Positions 50,801-63,109 of a stretch of DNA of 64,000 nt are shown here, in pieces. The stretch lies in contig OZ025206.1 in assembly GCA_964019055.1 (NCBI GenBank), forward strand, positions 15,907,291-15,971,290. Direction: 5' to 3'. A model generated the notes under the pieces. It had not been told where the DNA came from. It did no database searches and was given only the letters and a program-made list of their open reading frames with translations. Both the position numbers and the translations under genes were made by a program. The DNA comes from Anthopleura xanthogrammica. Its lineage: Eukaryota; Cnidaria; Anthozoa; Actiniaria; Actiniidae. Each line of letters opens with the position of its first letter. The stretch's first letter is position 1.

Positions 50801-53120
50801 AACTTAGAATACTGCAGAGAAAAAAGTTCTTGAGATTTAATGGTGGACAGGAAAAAGGGAACAGGCACAGTGTACAGACAGGGCACAGGTTCAGGTTACA
50901 AGAATATGCAGGCTATAAGATTCGGGGAACAGAGTATATGGTACAGGGTACGAGACTCAGGGCACAGGGTACGGGAAAGGAAAACGAGAACAGGTACAGG
51001 CACAAGCACAGTATACATCGTACATCGTACATCGTACAGGCCACAGGGTGCATGTTATAACGCATGAAGGCTACAAGGCACCGGGCACAAAGTAAATGGT
51101 AAAGGTACGAGACTCAGAGCACAGAGTAAAGGGTGCACCCTGAAAGGATCGGGTTTGTGGCACAGGGTATAGGGCACAAGGCAAAAATAGGTAAGAAACA
51201 AGAATACAAATTCTTGAAAAATTCACCAATGGCATGTGCCGAGTAATTTGTCCATATCTTCTATTACAAACACCCTGCTACTACGCACGCTCGCTATTAC
51301 GGACGGACACCAAGTGACGGACCCGAGGGTGTCCGCAATAACGAGAGGCGACTGTATAAGTTTTTGTTTACAGGTTAAGACAGTGAAAAACACCTGCGTT
51401 TGGTTTTAGCCAAATACGTCTTCCACCAATTGTAAAAATATGAAAATAAATTTGACTTTCAAATTTGTCCGGTTAACACCTCAGTTAAGGGTAGATAGTC
51501 GATATTAAAAGTATAGTCAAGATGTTTATGATATCCGAAGAGAACTACCATTTCTTGTCATGCTCAAACTGAATCATTTGGTCTATGTTATCTTTCCTTA
51601 GGTTAGATCCTCATATAAAAGACGACATAGTGACGCGTACAAGGAATTACTTTCATCAAGACAGACAATCTCGAAGATGAAAATTTTAAACAGAAAAAAA
51701 TGGTTGCCGAATGCTTTGAATTTTGTCGTCAATGATAAATCTAACAATTGAAAAGTATAGTTTTAGAGCTCATAAATCCTAATTATTGCGATCCACTGTG
51801 CCAATTAACCCGGCCAGTTTTGTAACTTCCTATCACAGAAAGGTTTTGTCGTGGTTTTTGACATAATAAGTGAAAATCAGAGCTAACAAAGTCGATACAA
51901 AGTTACCGCGTTCCAATCAAAATTACACGACGAACAAACATCACAAGGCGGCCTTAGATGAGCTCGTTCTATGAACGAACTGTATATTTATATTCATCGT
52001 TTATAATTCCGGAAACTGAAAATTATAACAATAGAATTGAAGAGCTGGAATTGTCAAAAGCGATCAAATGGAATTAAAGAATAAGCGAATAGGAACACAA
52101 AATATTTTCATTCAATTTTGTAGCTGTTCAATTAAATATTTACCCATCCCAATTCTTTATTACAGTTAGAGACTTGGAATGTTATTATGAGAATAACTAA
52201 CTTCAACATACTGAATGAATAAAAAATAAAAAATTAAAAATGAGCGGATCAAGTTTTATTACATCCAATCTGTTTGTTTCAGTTTTTTTCTCGCACATTT
52301 TCACAAATGGCTTCCTTATTTTACTACGATTTTGACATTTTTTCGCCTAAACAGGGAAAGCTAATTTTATAGAGGCGGAAAATAGTTGAATACTGAATAC
52401 TGCAGGGTGAAATTAAAAAATCTTGAGGTCAAATCTTATTTACACAAAAAAAACCTCCCTGGTTTCTCATCTGGTTTCGACTTCCTTCTAAAGTTATGAT
52501 CAGTAGACACTCGTTATAATTTTTCCATCTGACTCAAATAAATATTCCTGAAAACTCCATTTTTTCTTTTTGAATGCTTTTACAATTTTTGTTCGATAAC
52601 TTTGTTGTTTTCTAGAAGATTAAATTTCAATTTCAACATTCAATTTTGACCGGTCCAATCGATCAAATGTTTAAGTGATAAAAACGTGTTGTCTTGAATT
52701 TTTAAACAGAATATAGAACCCTGCACAAATGACCTGAATATTTCATGAACTTTCCTCTCTTAAGCTAAACTTCCCTTGTTCTATTTGACTGAGAAACGGC
52801 CAGTGAATCATAATTATTAATTACCGCAAACTATCAAAAATAAGTCAGTTGTGCCCTCTTGTGTAATCTAGTACCAAGCTTACCTTCGTATCTTTGAGAA
52901 CCATTTTCAGTTCATAATCCTTTAGAATATCTGTACTGTTGTTCACATCTTCAAAGGCAATCTGTATCGCTGGTAGAGTGCCAGCCGCAAGCCAGCCGCT
53001 GTCTTCGAAGGTCATCGAAAGAAAAGCTCCGATATACAGTTCTTTTTTACCCGAACATTGCATAATAAAAAACGCTAGTAGTACAGTAGTTCCGAGAAAT
53101 GTCTTGTTCCATCCAACCAT
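41890..53120 (-). CDS. GABA-B-like class C GPCR (16 exons)
   Basis: Exons, 5' to 3': 53120-52884, 50760-50623, 49448-49278, 49189-49088, 48994-48929, 48193-47999, 47766-47530, 47123-47060, 46399-46316, 45924-45774, 45076-44944, 44441-44334, 44023-43904, 43737-43644, 43044-42809 and 42075-41890. They give 773 aa with all phases consistent. A signal peptide ends near QCSG (residues 21-24). The ligand-binding lobe spans about 25-430 (GDCSLSTQSIAEA, FGWSRIATIQ, FLPGWFSIDWW, MGYDAVLAMAL). Seven helices follow: PPKDRLVI before TM1, VKMSSPRLNVLILLG in TM2, FLAWETRNV in TM5-6 and IALMFLPK ending TM7, all GABA-B signatures. The 61-aa tail shows no coiled coil. A metabotropic, G-protein-coupled role is expected. 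Human GABBR1 His of FFRTHP is Asn here, so the ligand may not be GABA. Confidence 0.92.
46627..46822. mobile_element. Foldback MITE in GABA-B-like intron 8
   Basis: Nearly perfect hairpin with arms of about 95 bp sharing AATAGTCTCCTTC, GGGCCTTTGCATCGAAG and GCTTGCAATGATAGAGA. Related to 47187-47405 in the next intron. Confidence 0.85.
47187..47405. mobile_element. Foldback MITE in GABA-B-like intron 7
   Basis: Second, more diverged member of the family at 46627-46822. Arms share TGCCTTTGCATCGAAGC, AAGACATGAG and TTGCAATGA. It has an internal segment near 47285 that the other copy lacks. Confidence 0.8.
48551..48726. mobile_element. Foldback element in GABA-B-like intron 5
   Basis: Outer arms of about 42 bp are almost perfectly complementary (ACAGTTTTCCGTGTATTATA and CTCTGATAAAGACAC). 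An inner stem (GAGAAGCTGGAAACCAC with a mirrored GTGGTTTCCTACGCTTCTC) extends the hairpin to about 176 bp. Confidence 0.8.
49716..49874. mobile_element. Foldback element in GABA-B-like intron 2
   Basis: Arms 49716-49781 and 49808-49874 pair over about 65 bp, sharing AATAAATCCTACAATGC and TTTATTTTCCGC. The loop is about 26 bp. Confidence 0.8.
50190..50445. repeat. ATTACATTTATGGT minisatellite
   Basis: Roughly 14 degenerate copies of ATTACATTTATGG, with spacers TTAAATTTT or TGGGGTTCG, in intron 2 of the GABA-B-like gene. Confidence 0.85.
50860..51190. repeat. Degenerate GGGCACAGGGTAC-type repeat
   Basis: Loose tandem copies of ACAGGGTACGAGACTCAGGG and related words in GABA-B-like intron 1; no regular period. 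Confidence 0.6.
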
Positions 53121-54561
53121 TTTGAAGTTTCTTGAGAAACGACTAGCTCACATCATTTATCTAATATTCACTTTGATGTGCTTTTGGTTTCAAGAACTGA
53201 TTGATAATCTAGATAATCTAGATTCAAATGCAATTCTTAAAAAAGAAATGAATAAGAATGAAGTAACCAATCGTTCACTACTCCAGTACGCCACATGTTG
53301 TTTTTTTGGTAATAGAACGTAATACGCTTTGTTTTTTAAAGTTTACAATGAAAAAAATTAAACAATACAACATCCGATGCAGAGTCTGATAAACATACTT
53401 GAGTCCAATCACAACATCACGAGATATGTTTTTGAGAAAATAAATTAGAAATTTGCTCGAATTTAATTTAGAAAATTATTTTCCACCAATCCTTCAGGAG
53501 TAAGCTTACATAGATATTTAGTGCTCAGTAGTTGGTTATGGTCATAAGCCCCCAGCGGGGCATGGACTATACGACTTCCTCTAATGTCAAACCCTATTCA
53601 CAATATTAATGCCATATCATTCAAACAACTGGATCGTCTGCTCGTGTGATACAAACAAGAATATTAGTCCTGATCTCAGCTTGATATTTTCTGATATTTT
53701 CATTCGTATTCTTGTCCATTCATAACTTCTTACAATTTCTACCAAGCTTCAAGATCTTTACATTTCCTTTTTTCATTAACTGAGATTTTGATTGTGAGTT
53801 TGGATATATATATATTTTTCATATAAACTACATCCGGGACCTCAGTGACATATTTTTCATATCCTCATGCACACGTGAAGATATCGATGACATCACCGGC
53901 TTCCAATGTTTTCCAGCTCACTTTAACCGTTGTGTAGTTTTTGTTTGTGGGTGTGTCTATGTAATAAAAAGAAAATTACACGTTCGCTGCCCTCACTCGT
54001 GAAATATTTTCAGCACTCGAAGACAAACTTCATATCTTCGCGCCACCGTGTAATTTCTCTATTTAAACTTATATATTTTTTATTTATTATTTATTTTTTG
54101 TTTTAGCTTATGTCATATTATGACGTATTATCGTGCTGTTTCTTATTGGTCATCCTTTTTACTCTTTTAATTTTCTCGAAATGTCCGAAACGTCAGTACA
54201 GTTACAAACTTTTTTAAACGGTTTTTAAGTTTCCTCTTTGCATTCACATGTTGTATTCAACAAATTCAAATAGTCAGTTACCCAACTAGTAACTGCTAGT
54301 CATTATCAGTAAAATAATTAGGGCCGTTCAATGCCTTCTTTGAATTCGTTTTTACAGAAAAATTTATTCTTGTATAATTGCATTGTAATTATAAGCAATA
54401 ATTATATTTTTTTTATCCAATATTCTGGTCAGTATAACTGAAAAGAACCTGTAAGACAGCACGTCTAGCTAGGCTTTATTCAGTTGATGAGTTGAACCTA
54501 TTTAATGAATATCTTCAATCCATCAGTGGTCTTGTCAACAGTTCTCAACCAAGCAACCCAA
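53121..54561. other. Intergenic between GABA-B-like and acyltransferase-like genes
   Basis: No gene seen. Contains the presumed promoter of the GABA-B-like gene just above 53120 and a possible foldback element at about 53960-54060 (AAAATTACACG and its complement). The rest is AT-rich. Confidence 0.5.
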
Positions 54562-57500
54562 TTAATCATCGTCTAGGAGTTTCTTGATAAATGTCAAAGC
54601 ATTTTCAAGTTCCTTTGCGAGTTGTTTTTCCTTCCCGTGACAGGGATGTTTGGTTAACGAGCTGACTGTAATTGATAGAGCGGTCTTGCTGAACAAGTAG
54701 TGAACTAGAAGATAATGAAATGAGATTACTGTCAAAGTTATTATTAAGAAACACAAAAAGGTTTATTTTTGTCTTCACACGAGACAAGATGTTATATGGC
54801 AGACTCTCAGGAACCATGATTATTCCATGTAGATAAGTATATTATTATTAAAAACACCGTTTAGCGTTCAGTAATGAATCTTTGGAAATTGGAAGATTTA
54901 TTCAGACACAGGTGAAAAACAGGGCTATAGCGCATGCTCGAAAAATCGACAACGCACTTACGTAAAAAGGACATATTGCGATGGGCATAACTTGATAACT
55001 TCATTTGATTTTTGCATTAAAAAATAAAAATTGTAACCTTTTGTTTTTAATGTACAAAACGAAAAATGTATGAGTTAGGGCTAGCGTTTTTCAAGATTTT
55101 CCTTTTGCATGTTTCTTTTATCTTTACTTTCAACACACCTGTGCTTTAAATAGCCCACTTCCGAGATATGCTTCGCTTGTCACACACGAAGGTTTCAGTA
55201 CGAGGCTCCGTGCTAAATTGAATTTATTCTTTTCTCCTGGCACGAATTACTGAGCATTATGCAAGAAACCTTACATTGAAACCTTTGTGCATCACAAACG
55301 AAGCATATCTAGCTGATCTAGGGAGTGGGCTATTTTACTGCAGACGTTTATGCTCACTCTAACTGAGAACGAAAAAGCCTACCTGCAAGAGGGAGCATAC
55401 TCTTCACTCCTACCCTCCCAACAGCTTCAACAGCTGGATTCCAGCCTGGATTTGACGTAAAGGTTTCAGCTTTTGAAGGAGGGAGCACATTAACGGATGG
55501 TTCTCTTAGAAAGTCAATCAAAGGCTGCTGGATAAAAGATCTTAAATTCTTAGGCTTGTCCTTTTTCCTTGGGAGTCGTGTTTGCAGACCCAAGGTTCGG
55601 TATATGGAATCCAGGTGCCATAAATTCACATCGCCTTTCTTATTTTGTACGACATTTCCTCGATAGGAGTCGATTGCTCTTCGCAACAAAATCTTAAGGG
55701 ATTCTTTTGACGAACTTGCGTTTGGTTTGGAATTTGACAAGAACTCCGAAGCAGCGATAATGAATAAGTTCATGTCAGCGGTAGTTGTTTCCATCCAACA
55801 CAAACCACCAAATTTGAAATTCCTGAAAGATGAAAAAAATGAATTAAACACATAATCGTGCGGGTGATGAGAGCAATACACTCAAACATAACCTGTAGGG
55901 AATCGGCCAAAACATTTGTTGGATTCCAGAATTTCTTAAAAGAGACAAGGACTTTGGTGGACTTGAATACATATTTTCTTACATGGTATTGAAATATCTC
56001 TTTAAAAGCAGACGCAAGAATTCAAAGCTATATAGCTAGGCGAAGCCAAAACATGCAACTGAGATAAAAATGAGAAAACCTTATAATACTATTGATACAT
56101 TATATAAATACCACAAAACGTACTATTACTATTGAACAGGTATGCCTACGAAGTGCAAAATTCTAAAAACTCTTAAAATCTCGTTTACCTTACCTTATGC
56201 TTACTATCTCAAACACGCTCGTATGTCGTCCACACATCCGCAGTAAGGCAATTTGCAACGCTGCATGAAATGTCCCACATGGACTGACAGCTCTTTCGAT
56301 AAGACTCTTTCGCGTGACGTCACAATTCAACCTGAATGATACTTGGCGTAAAGGAACAAATGGTCCTGACTTTTCCTTGGAGTTGATTATCTGTTTGATT
56401 GTCTTGCAAACGGTTTTGTCTTCAGTGTCGTCCCAGTGTAGGTACGATGGTGCTTTGAGTTCCTTGAGCTTGATTTGATCTAAATGCATTAACAAATCAA
56501 ACACTTTATTGAAGTGTCAAATATATTTAGCTAAAATATTACAAGGTTATTGGGGACACTACTAATCTAAAATAAATAAATAATAGCTAGTTAATATAAT
56601 ATGGCAATTGATAAGGAATTAGTAAAATTACTATTATTATCATTATTATTATTATTATTATTATAATTATTATCAATATTATTATTATTATCATACTTTT
56701 AACTTAACACAAGCCATATTGTATGCAATGCAACTGAGTGAACTACATGAGGTTTCAAGAACCTTCAACGTACCATGACTAGCCAGATATTCTTCTTGCA
56801 AAGAAATCAATATTTCTTCTTCTTTATTCTTCACTACCTCTACGAAAGACGAAGCCACGGTACCAGTCATTCCAGCCAAGTAGTTCATGACAAACCCCGC
56901 AACTCCGTTACCAAACACCACTAGACTAACACTACGGTCGTACCATCTGTTCGTAAAATTCTCCGACTGCAGACAGTAAAGCGCGTCATTCGCAGTTCTT
57001 GGTTGGCTGTCTGGGTCTAACGAGATTATTAATAAAGAATCTCTGATGGTTGCAAAGTTATATTTGTTTCGATCGCTCGCATGTGCGAGGTTTTGCTCCA
57101 CAACCTGTCGCTCCTTCGCTGATAATGAAGTTATTGCACCGACTTCTAGAGAAGGTGATGACCGGCCATCCATTTGAATAACCCGTTCAAGCTGCCTCTG
57201 CATGGGAGAGATAAAAAAAGACACACTCAAAAACTTGTACTACAGGAGTTATTCAATCGAAGCATATGAAATAAAAAAGCGAGTGAATGGAAGGATAGAA
57301 CTTTTCAACTGTATTCTCGTAGGGTGCATATTGGAATCAAAATGTCGTATCCACTATATTTTATGGTTAATTCTAATGCGAATATGAAGATGGCCAATAT
57401 GCCCGAAACCATAAAACGTCTTGGATACGATATTCAGTTGATTATTATAGAATTTTTCTTCCTTTGGAAAAGGAAATCCCTGAGGAACATGTTTGCATTG

Positions 57501-59016
57501 TTCTGTCGTACAACATGGGCAAAAACTCTCATTATGTTACTTAGAAAACTACATTTCTGGTTTCGTGTGTATTTTACCAGCCGAATGACAAATTTTCAAA
57601 ACTGAATGAACAAAATGGATGAATGGTCATGAGTTGCAGTTTATGAGATACGATAAGTTTCATCCATTTGATTGAGCTTATGGATGTCAAAATCAAACTG
57701 TTCCGGATCACAGCTATCAGATAGCGAGTAAAAGGTTATAGGATACAAATGCAAGTACCTTGATTTCTTCATATGTAGGCATCACTTCTTCACCCATCAC
57801 ATCTGTTCTTATCATTTCCATACTGTAAACTCTACCTCGATACATGATTATAACGTGTCTGGAGTATTCACGAGGTGCTGTGTATCTCTCAATCAGCTCG
57901 CAATGGAACTGAACGGATGTCGAAAAGAGAAAACCGTACCACTGCATGGTTAATGGCTGGCTTTTATATTCATCTGGTTTGAAGTCTTGTTTGATGTAGA
58001 ATTCTCTAGCCTTGAGGACTGAGAGAATGAGTAATGAAGAACGATGGAGCATGGGAAGACATGTCTCCATTTGAAGTCGATCCGGGTAAAGTTTTTCTTT
58101 GCTATTTGTTTCGTTATTCATGTTGACGTCAACGTCTTCGCCAAGCCCGTCTATTATAGACGTGTTTGCGTCATGTGTGAGTCCTCGTAGAACTATAGCG
58201 TAAGACATTTGAACTTGGGATGCTGGGAGTGTGCTGACGTCGAAGAATGTTTCTCCAGGGCGGATTGAAAACCTGTCATCCGCCATGTTTGGAGAATACC
58301 AACATTTGTTGACTGGATCCTCATTGTGATCGTTTTGGATTCTGAAAATCAAGACAAAAGTATCTTATTAGTCGTTATTGGGGCGTTTTAGTCTTGATGA
58401 ACCTATACATCATTAAATGCTATCTGTGCAAGCCAAACTTGTCCTCCATAATTCATTCTAGGCCTGCAACAATCATTTTCAGAAATGGCCTTTCCTTTGG
58501 CCTTCTGGTAATGTGTCTTACAGCCGGCCTACCACTTCAGTGTTGCTATACTGGTTGGAATTTTTCAATTATTGAAAAAGAACATTTATGACTAGAACAT
58601 TTATATTAAAAGCATTAACGCATTACATTTATTTTAAAAGCATTAACGCATTAATCACCTTTAACCTTCCTAGCTTTGCAAAATCGAACACGCTTAATTC
58701 TAATTTGATCTGTAAGTTAGCCGTGCCTGACTTAGCTCATCGCAAGGCTATTTCAGGGTATCCATAAATTTTGAAGTTTGAAATTAGAATTTGAAATTTT
58801 TCCAGTAATAATGTACCTGTTGTGAGCATCCTCAAACCCCATTAAAAACAATAGGCATCTTAGGAGTACACAAACAATTCGCTTGATAACATCTAAAGCA
58901 TTTGATGGTACGATACGACGGCACAAGAACTGAACCAAGGAATCATACGATGGAAGATCAGCGGTAGGAAGCTCACGGTCCAGGGCAGCAAGTTTGCGGT
59001 GAAGATCTTTGTCGTT
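54562..59016 (-). CDS. Carnitine/choline acyltransferase-family protein, likely inactive
   Basis: Exons, 5' to 3': 59016-58817, 58341-57759, 57197-56774, 56479-56194, 55822-55383 and 54704-54562 give 691 aa with agreeing phases; the N terminus is missing. Family landmarks are QPLTMQWYGFLFST, HVIIMYRGRVYSMEM (CRAT-like HITVVH region), NRWYDRSVSLVVFGNG, ALQIALLRMCG with FEIVSIRNF, and a C-terminal ITVSSL near ELENALTFIKKL. Active members transfer acyl groups between CoA and carnitine using a His in an EH motif. Here the aligned residues are NY in GFVMNYLAG, so the His is Tyr. The GRTxT motif reads GGLCWMETT, and STS reads FTSN. The open frame is otherwise intact, so a pseudoenzyme rather than a pseudogene is inferred. 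Confidence 0.8.
55148..55336. mobile_element. Foldback element in last intron of acyltransferase-like gene
   Basis: AAATAGCCCACTTCC and GATATGCTTCGCTTGT at the left are mirrored by ACAAACGAAGCATATC and AGTGGGCTATTTT at the right, with arms also sharing GAAGGTTTCA. Confidence 0.75.
56639..56693. repeat. ATT trinucleotide microsatellite
   Basis: Imperfect run of ATTATTATT with interruptions, in an intron of the acyltransferase-like gene. Confidence 0.85.
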
Positions 59017-59087
59017 CTAAAATCAAAATGCAAATATACCTTATTGAGTTGACTGAATAGACCGTTTTTGAATTAAGGCGCGGACAC

Positions 59088-59168
59088 ACGGTGCAAGAAA
59101 TAAAATTGCGTCGTGTGGCATAGCTCGCGATTGCGTACAACATTGCGCGTAATATTGCACCGTGTGTC
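59088..59168. mobile_element. Short inverted-repeat element
   Basis: GGACACACGGTGCAA and its exact complement TTGCACCGTGTGTCC bound about 80 bp of CG-rich sequence containing CGTCGTGTGGC. It looks like a small MITE. Confidence 0.6.
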
Positions 59169-59431
59169 CGTAGTTATGAAAAGTCAAGTACCGCTATGTT
59201 CATTAGTTCAGAGCTATCCTTCATTTAAGCTAGCTAGTGTCTAAATATCCAGTAAAATTTTCTAGTGAATTCAAAATGCATAAGTAAATCCTGCCAGTAA
59301 GCAATGATGTCACTGATGTCAAACTGAACTGTCTTATATCAGCCCCAGCAGTACGTCCAAAACAAGCATTTTGAAAACCCCTATAAGGTTAAATAAACTC
59401 AACAAACGTTTGAGGCTAGTTAAATGCTTAC

Positions 59432-59564
59432 CTGATAGTTTGAATCCATTTCTTCTTGTGTGGCAAAGCAACAAATCTGGGATATGCTTAGTATTTATGG
59501 CTTCAGCTTTAAGTAAACCTTTTTCAGCAATGAATTTTACCGGGTTTCCAAGAAAACATCGCAC
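59432..59564 (-). CDS. Possible upstream exon of acyltransferase-like gene
   Basis: A 133-bp segment with a good acceptor (ATAATCTAG) and donor (CTATCAG then GTAAGC), open in only one frame, which reads VRCFLGNPVKFIAEKGLLK. It ends in phase 1, while the next exon at 59016 starts in phase 0 at its best acceptor. They join only if a second AG ten bases inside (59006) is used or a small exon is missing. It may instead belong to another transcript. Confidence 0.4.
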
Positions 59565-60849
59565 CTAGATTATACACAAGAAGTCACATGGACAAGAAAA
59601 GATTTTCAACGGCTACAGATCTGTATTTTCGAAATAGCCATCTAAAAAAGCAACAAGTAAGCACTCTATGCACCACAAGAAAAGAGAAGATATTCAAAGA
59701 TAGTTATCCAATTGAAAAAAAGGAAGAATAAATCCAAAAGTATCACTAGTTTAGTTCTACTATGGCTGCCCGGGCAATGTCTGGTAATTTACATAAACAC
59801 TTACTTGGAAATAAAATCATAATTCAAAGTTCATCTTTTGAGTAATCAAAAGCAAACAAAATATTTGCAAGTTTGGATTCTTCATGCTGTGGAATTTCTG
59901 TTCATGCTAATTTCAGAAACACAACGCTCTGCAAGATTGATTAAACCAAACCAGTGAGAAACGATCGACTCAAAAGGTGCTCTCAAAGTAGCAATTACTA
60001 TCCAGTTACTTGGTTTTTTTTTGAGTGCGGCTTCCTCAAAACAGCTTCAAGTGTTTAAAGAATCGTTATGTTGCTTTATCTCGTTTGGAAGTGAGACCTG
60101 GGGTAGACGACAGCAGGTACAAAACACAGCCACCCGAAAAAAAAACGCCGACTGGGAAAGTGGTGACGAGAAAAATGCCGACCAGTTCATGCAGCCTATG
60201 AAAAGCGTTTTAAATATTTTTTCGAAATTTCGAAAAAAAAGTACAATGATAAAGTAATGAAACTAGTAAACTTGATAAGAGTTTGGTGTCCTGTCTTGGC
60301 TGTTGCTCATTGATAACCTTGTGAAACGTGAGCAGAATATGCTCTGTTACCGTCTGGTGGTCAGGCTTGACACGCCGCAGCAAACGAAAACCAGACAATA
60401 CAGATGAAATACTCTTCAGTTCTCGTCTTTGAAATATAACTTCTAAAACTGCATCTTTCTCACCTGGGGAACTCGATTATAGCCAAATATAGTAGGCATA
60501 AAAGAAAGTTTACAAAGACATTTGTATGTATTGCGGGTTCAGTTTCTAATATTACAACCACGTTTGAAGACTGGTGAGTGACAGCCAGGAAGGCACTGCC
60601 ACAACCTGAAAGTCTTTCATTTATGGGGTTTTTTGATAGTTTTTTTTTTCATTTTCATTTTTCAATTTTCATTTTTTATTTCCTAGACTTCATAGCTGGT
60701 CGTTGCTTTGTACCTGCCGTGACAGTCGACTATATCTATTTATAGGCTGATTCTTATTTTGACTCCAGTTTAACATGAACAGGTAAGGTTAGCCACAAAG
60801 CATATCTAATATGCAACATGAAACCAATCTGTGTGACAAACTATAATTA

Positions 60850-61245
60850 TTACGTCTAGTTATTTTCTTAATTTCAAACTAAATAAAATTAAAAAAATAA
60901 AATATATGAAACGTTTACAACCTTCTGTTCCTCTTTCAAAAGATGCCTGGAAAGTGAGAAAATGCAATAAAAAAATAATAATATGCAACAAAAAAAATCT
61001 GTGTGGACAAACTATTATTAGAGTCATTCCAATAAACCTGGGCACTACTAATTAATCAAATAAAAATTATTAGATGCTAAAAGTTTTGTCTTCTTTTGTT
61101 CCTTGTAGTGCCCAGGTTTATTGGAATGGCTACTGCGAGTTATTTTCTTAATTTCAAACTAAATAGAATTAAAAATAAATAAAATATATGAAACGTTTAC
61201 ACTCTTTTATTCCTATTTCAAAAGGTTTCTGGAAAGTGCGGGAAT
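60850..61245. repeat. Direct duplication enclosing a small inverted repeat
   Basis: About 60858-60960 is repeated at 61138-61240 (both contain TTTCTTAATTTCAAACTAAA and ATATATGAAACGTTTACA). Between them lies a perfect 21-bp inverted repeat, ATTCCAATAAACCTGGGCAC plus one base, at about 61026 and 61106. Confidence 0.8.
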
Positions 61246-61924
61246 TTTTCTTCTTCTCAGAGTCAACAGGAAATTTGGTTATATTCTTAAATAAGTGGTC
61301 ATAAAACCACCGCATTATTCTATTTTGTTTTATTAAGGTGACTTTATAAGGTGAAAATAACTAAAATATCACAACTTTAAAGTCTCTTGTTCAAACTCGA
61401 CAACTTTGCGGAAAGCACAGGGAATAGTTTTCCACGATTATTTCAAAATCGCCAAAACATGTTTGAGAAATGGCGGAAAGATTTCCGTAAATAAGCTAAT
61501 TATTTGAGTCTACAAGCAAAAACATAAACGACAAAAGTTTTAATAGTTGTCTTTTATCAATGCAGTCGCGAAAAAAAAGCATTTCTTCTGCAAGAAACTT
61601 GAAAATCGTTTCTTCGTGAAATATAAACTCACAATAACACTCCAAATCGTCACGTGAGTTAACCGCGAAATTCAAAACGCGATCGATCGTTTCTTTGACG
61701 GTGCTAACAGTTGAGTAATTTTGGTAGTATTAGCTTGGTGTCTCAGAAAACGTTTCAAACACTGACGCAAAACTAATCTTTTAAACGCTTTTTTTAGCAG
61801 TAATAATTCTTTTTGAAAGTAGCTATAAACTTTTTTCATTTTAGCTCTTTTATTATCGTACAATATATAGTAAACACTCAACAATTTTTGTGCCACAGCT
61901 CAATCAGTTGGATGGTGATGTTGA

Positions 61925-62312
61925 AAAAATTATGACATAAAAGTATGGTGATTTAAGATGATAGGGTGATGATTTATGATGATGATGGTGATGATTTATG
62001 ATGATGATGGTGATGATTTATGATGATGATGGTGACGATTTATGATGATGATTTATGATGATGATAATGGTAGTGATGATGATGATGATTTATGATGATA
62101 ATGGTAGTGATGATGATGATGATTTATGGTGATGATGGTGGTGGATGATGATGATTTAGGATGATGATGGTGACGATTTATGATGATTTATGATGAAAAT
62201 AATGGTAGTGATGATGATGATGATGGTGGATGACGATGATTTAAGATGATGGTGGTGGATGATGATGATGGTGATGATGATTTATGATGATGGTGGCGGA
62301 TGATGATGATCA
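61925..62312. repeat. GATGAT-type microsatellite
   Basis: Compound trinucleotide array mixing GATGATGATGGTGATG and GATGATTTATGATG, with variants. Confidence 0.95.
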
Positions 62313-63109
62313 ACATAATGTTAATGAAGCGGTTATTTTTGGCCATGTTGCCATTATTAGTCTTCCATCTGGTTAGTTTTTAGCTATTTTACAAAGTTCC
62401 TGATCAGTTAGTCAAGGTATATGCACAACGGCAAAGAATCTACCAACAACATTTTACAAGCATATCATTTGAAATTCCAAGACCTTCGTTGATACTTGAA
62501 CATAATACAACCACAAGAGACTAACCCTGAGTAATAGAGAAATCGAAACCGAGAAGTAGACACATAAAGGTAAACACTCTTGAAAGTTAACATAGTTATG
62601 TGCCTTTTGAAGGCTGGATGCTCACCATGAATGAATTTATAGGCGTAGAATATATAATTTGGAGCCAAAATTAAGCAGTAAAGACCTGAGTTTGGTTGGT
62701 GAGTTCACTAATTGTCCTTAGCCAAGCAGTGATAGCTAGGTTTTTTAGCAAAATCTTGGCAGCAAGGCGCTCGAATTGGTGCTTGTAAGGAAAGAAAAGG
62801 CTGTCGTGACAAAATAGGATTTGTAAAAATAAGAAAGTGATTATTCGAAACATTTTCTCAAGAACTTCATGTATGTTAGCGACTCAATTTCATTAAATAC
62901 AATACTCAACATTTTTATAGTCATTCATGGGGTACTTTAAATAACACGATATGAAAGCACGTATAGGACAGATACCCCTCCCTCCCTCCCTCCCCTCCCC
63001 ACCCCTACCCTGGAGTCAGGCGTCCCGTTATGAAAGTGCTTCTTCCAGCACATAGGATAAATATCCCCCCCCCCCTTCCCTCCCTACCCTGGACTCAGTC
63101 GTCTCAGTA

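Larger units (their letters stand above)
59565..63109. other. Unresolved 5' region of acyltransferase-like gene; intergenic
   Basis: No confident exon. Two minus-strand frames could be coding. One is at about 60240-60470 (FQRRELKSISS, then LLRRVKPDHQTVTEHILL), with a plausible acceptor and a CAGACG|GTAACA donor. The other is at 62671-62853, starting MFRIITFLFLQILF with a hydrophobic N terminus. A GATGAT repeat lies at 61925-62310. Confidence 0.4.

Noticed and set aside
62671..62853. First exon of the acyltransferase-like gene (MFRIITFLFLQILF)
   Set aside because: Hydrophobic start is attractive, but the only donor (CAG then GTCTTT) is poor and no joining exon was found.
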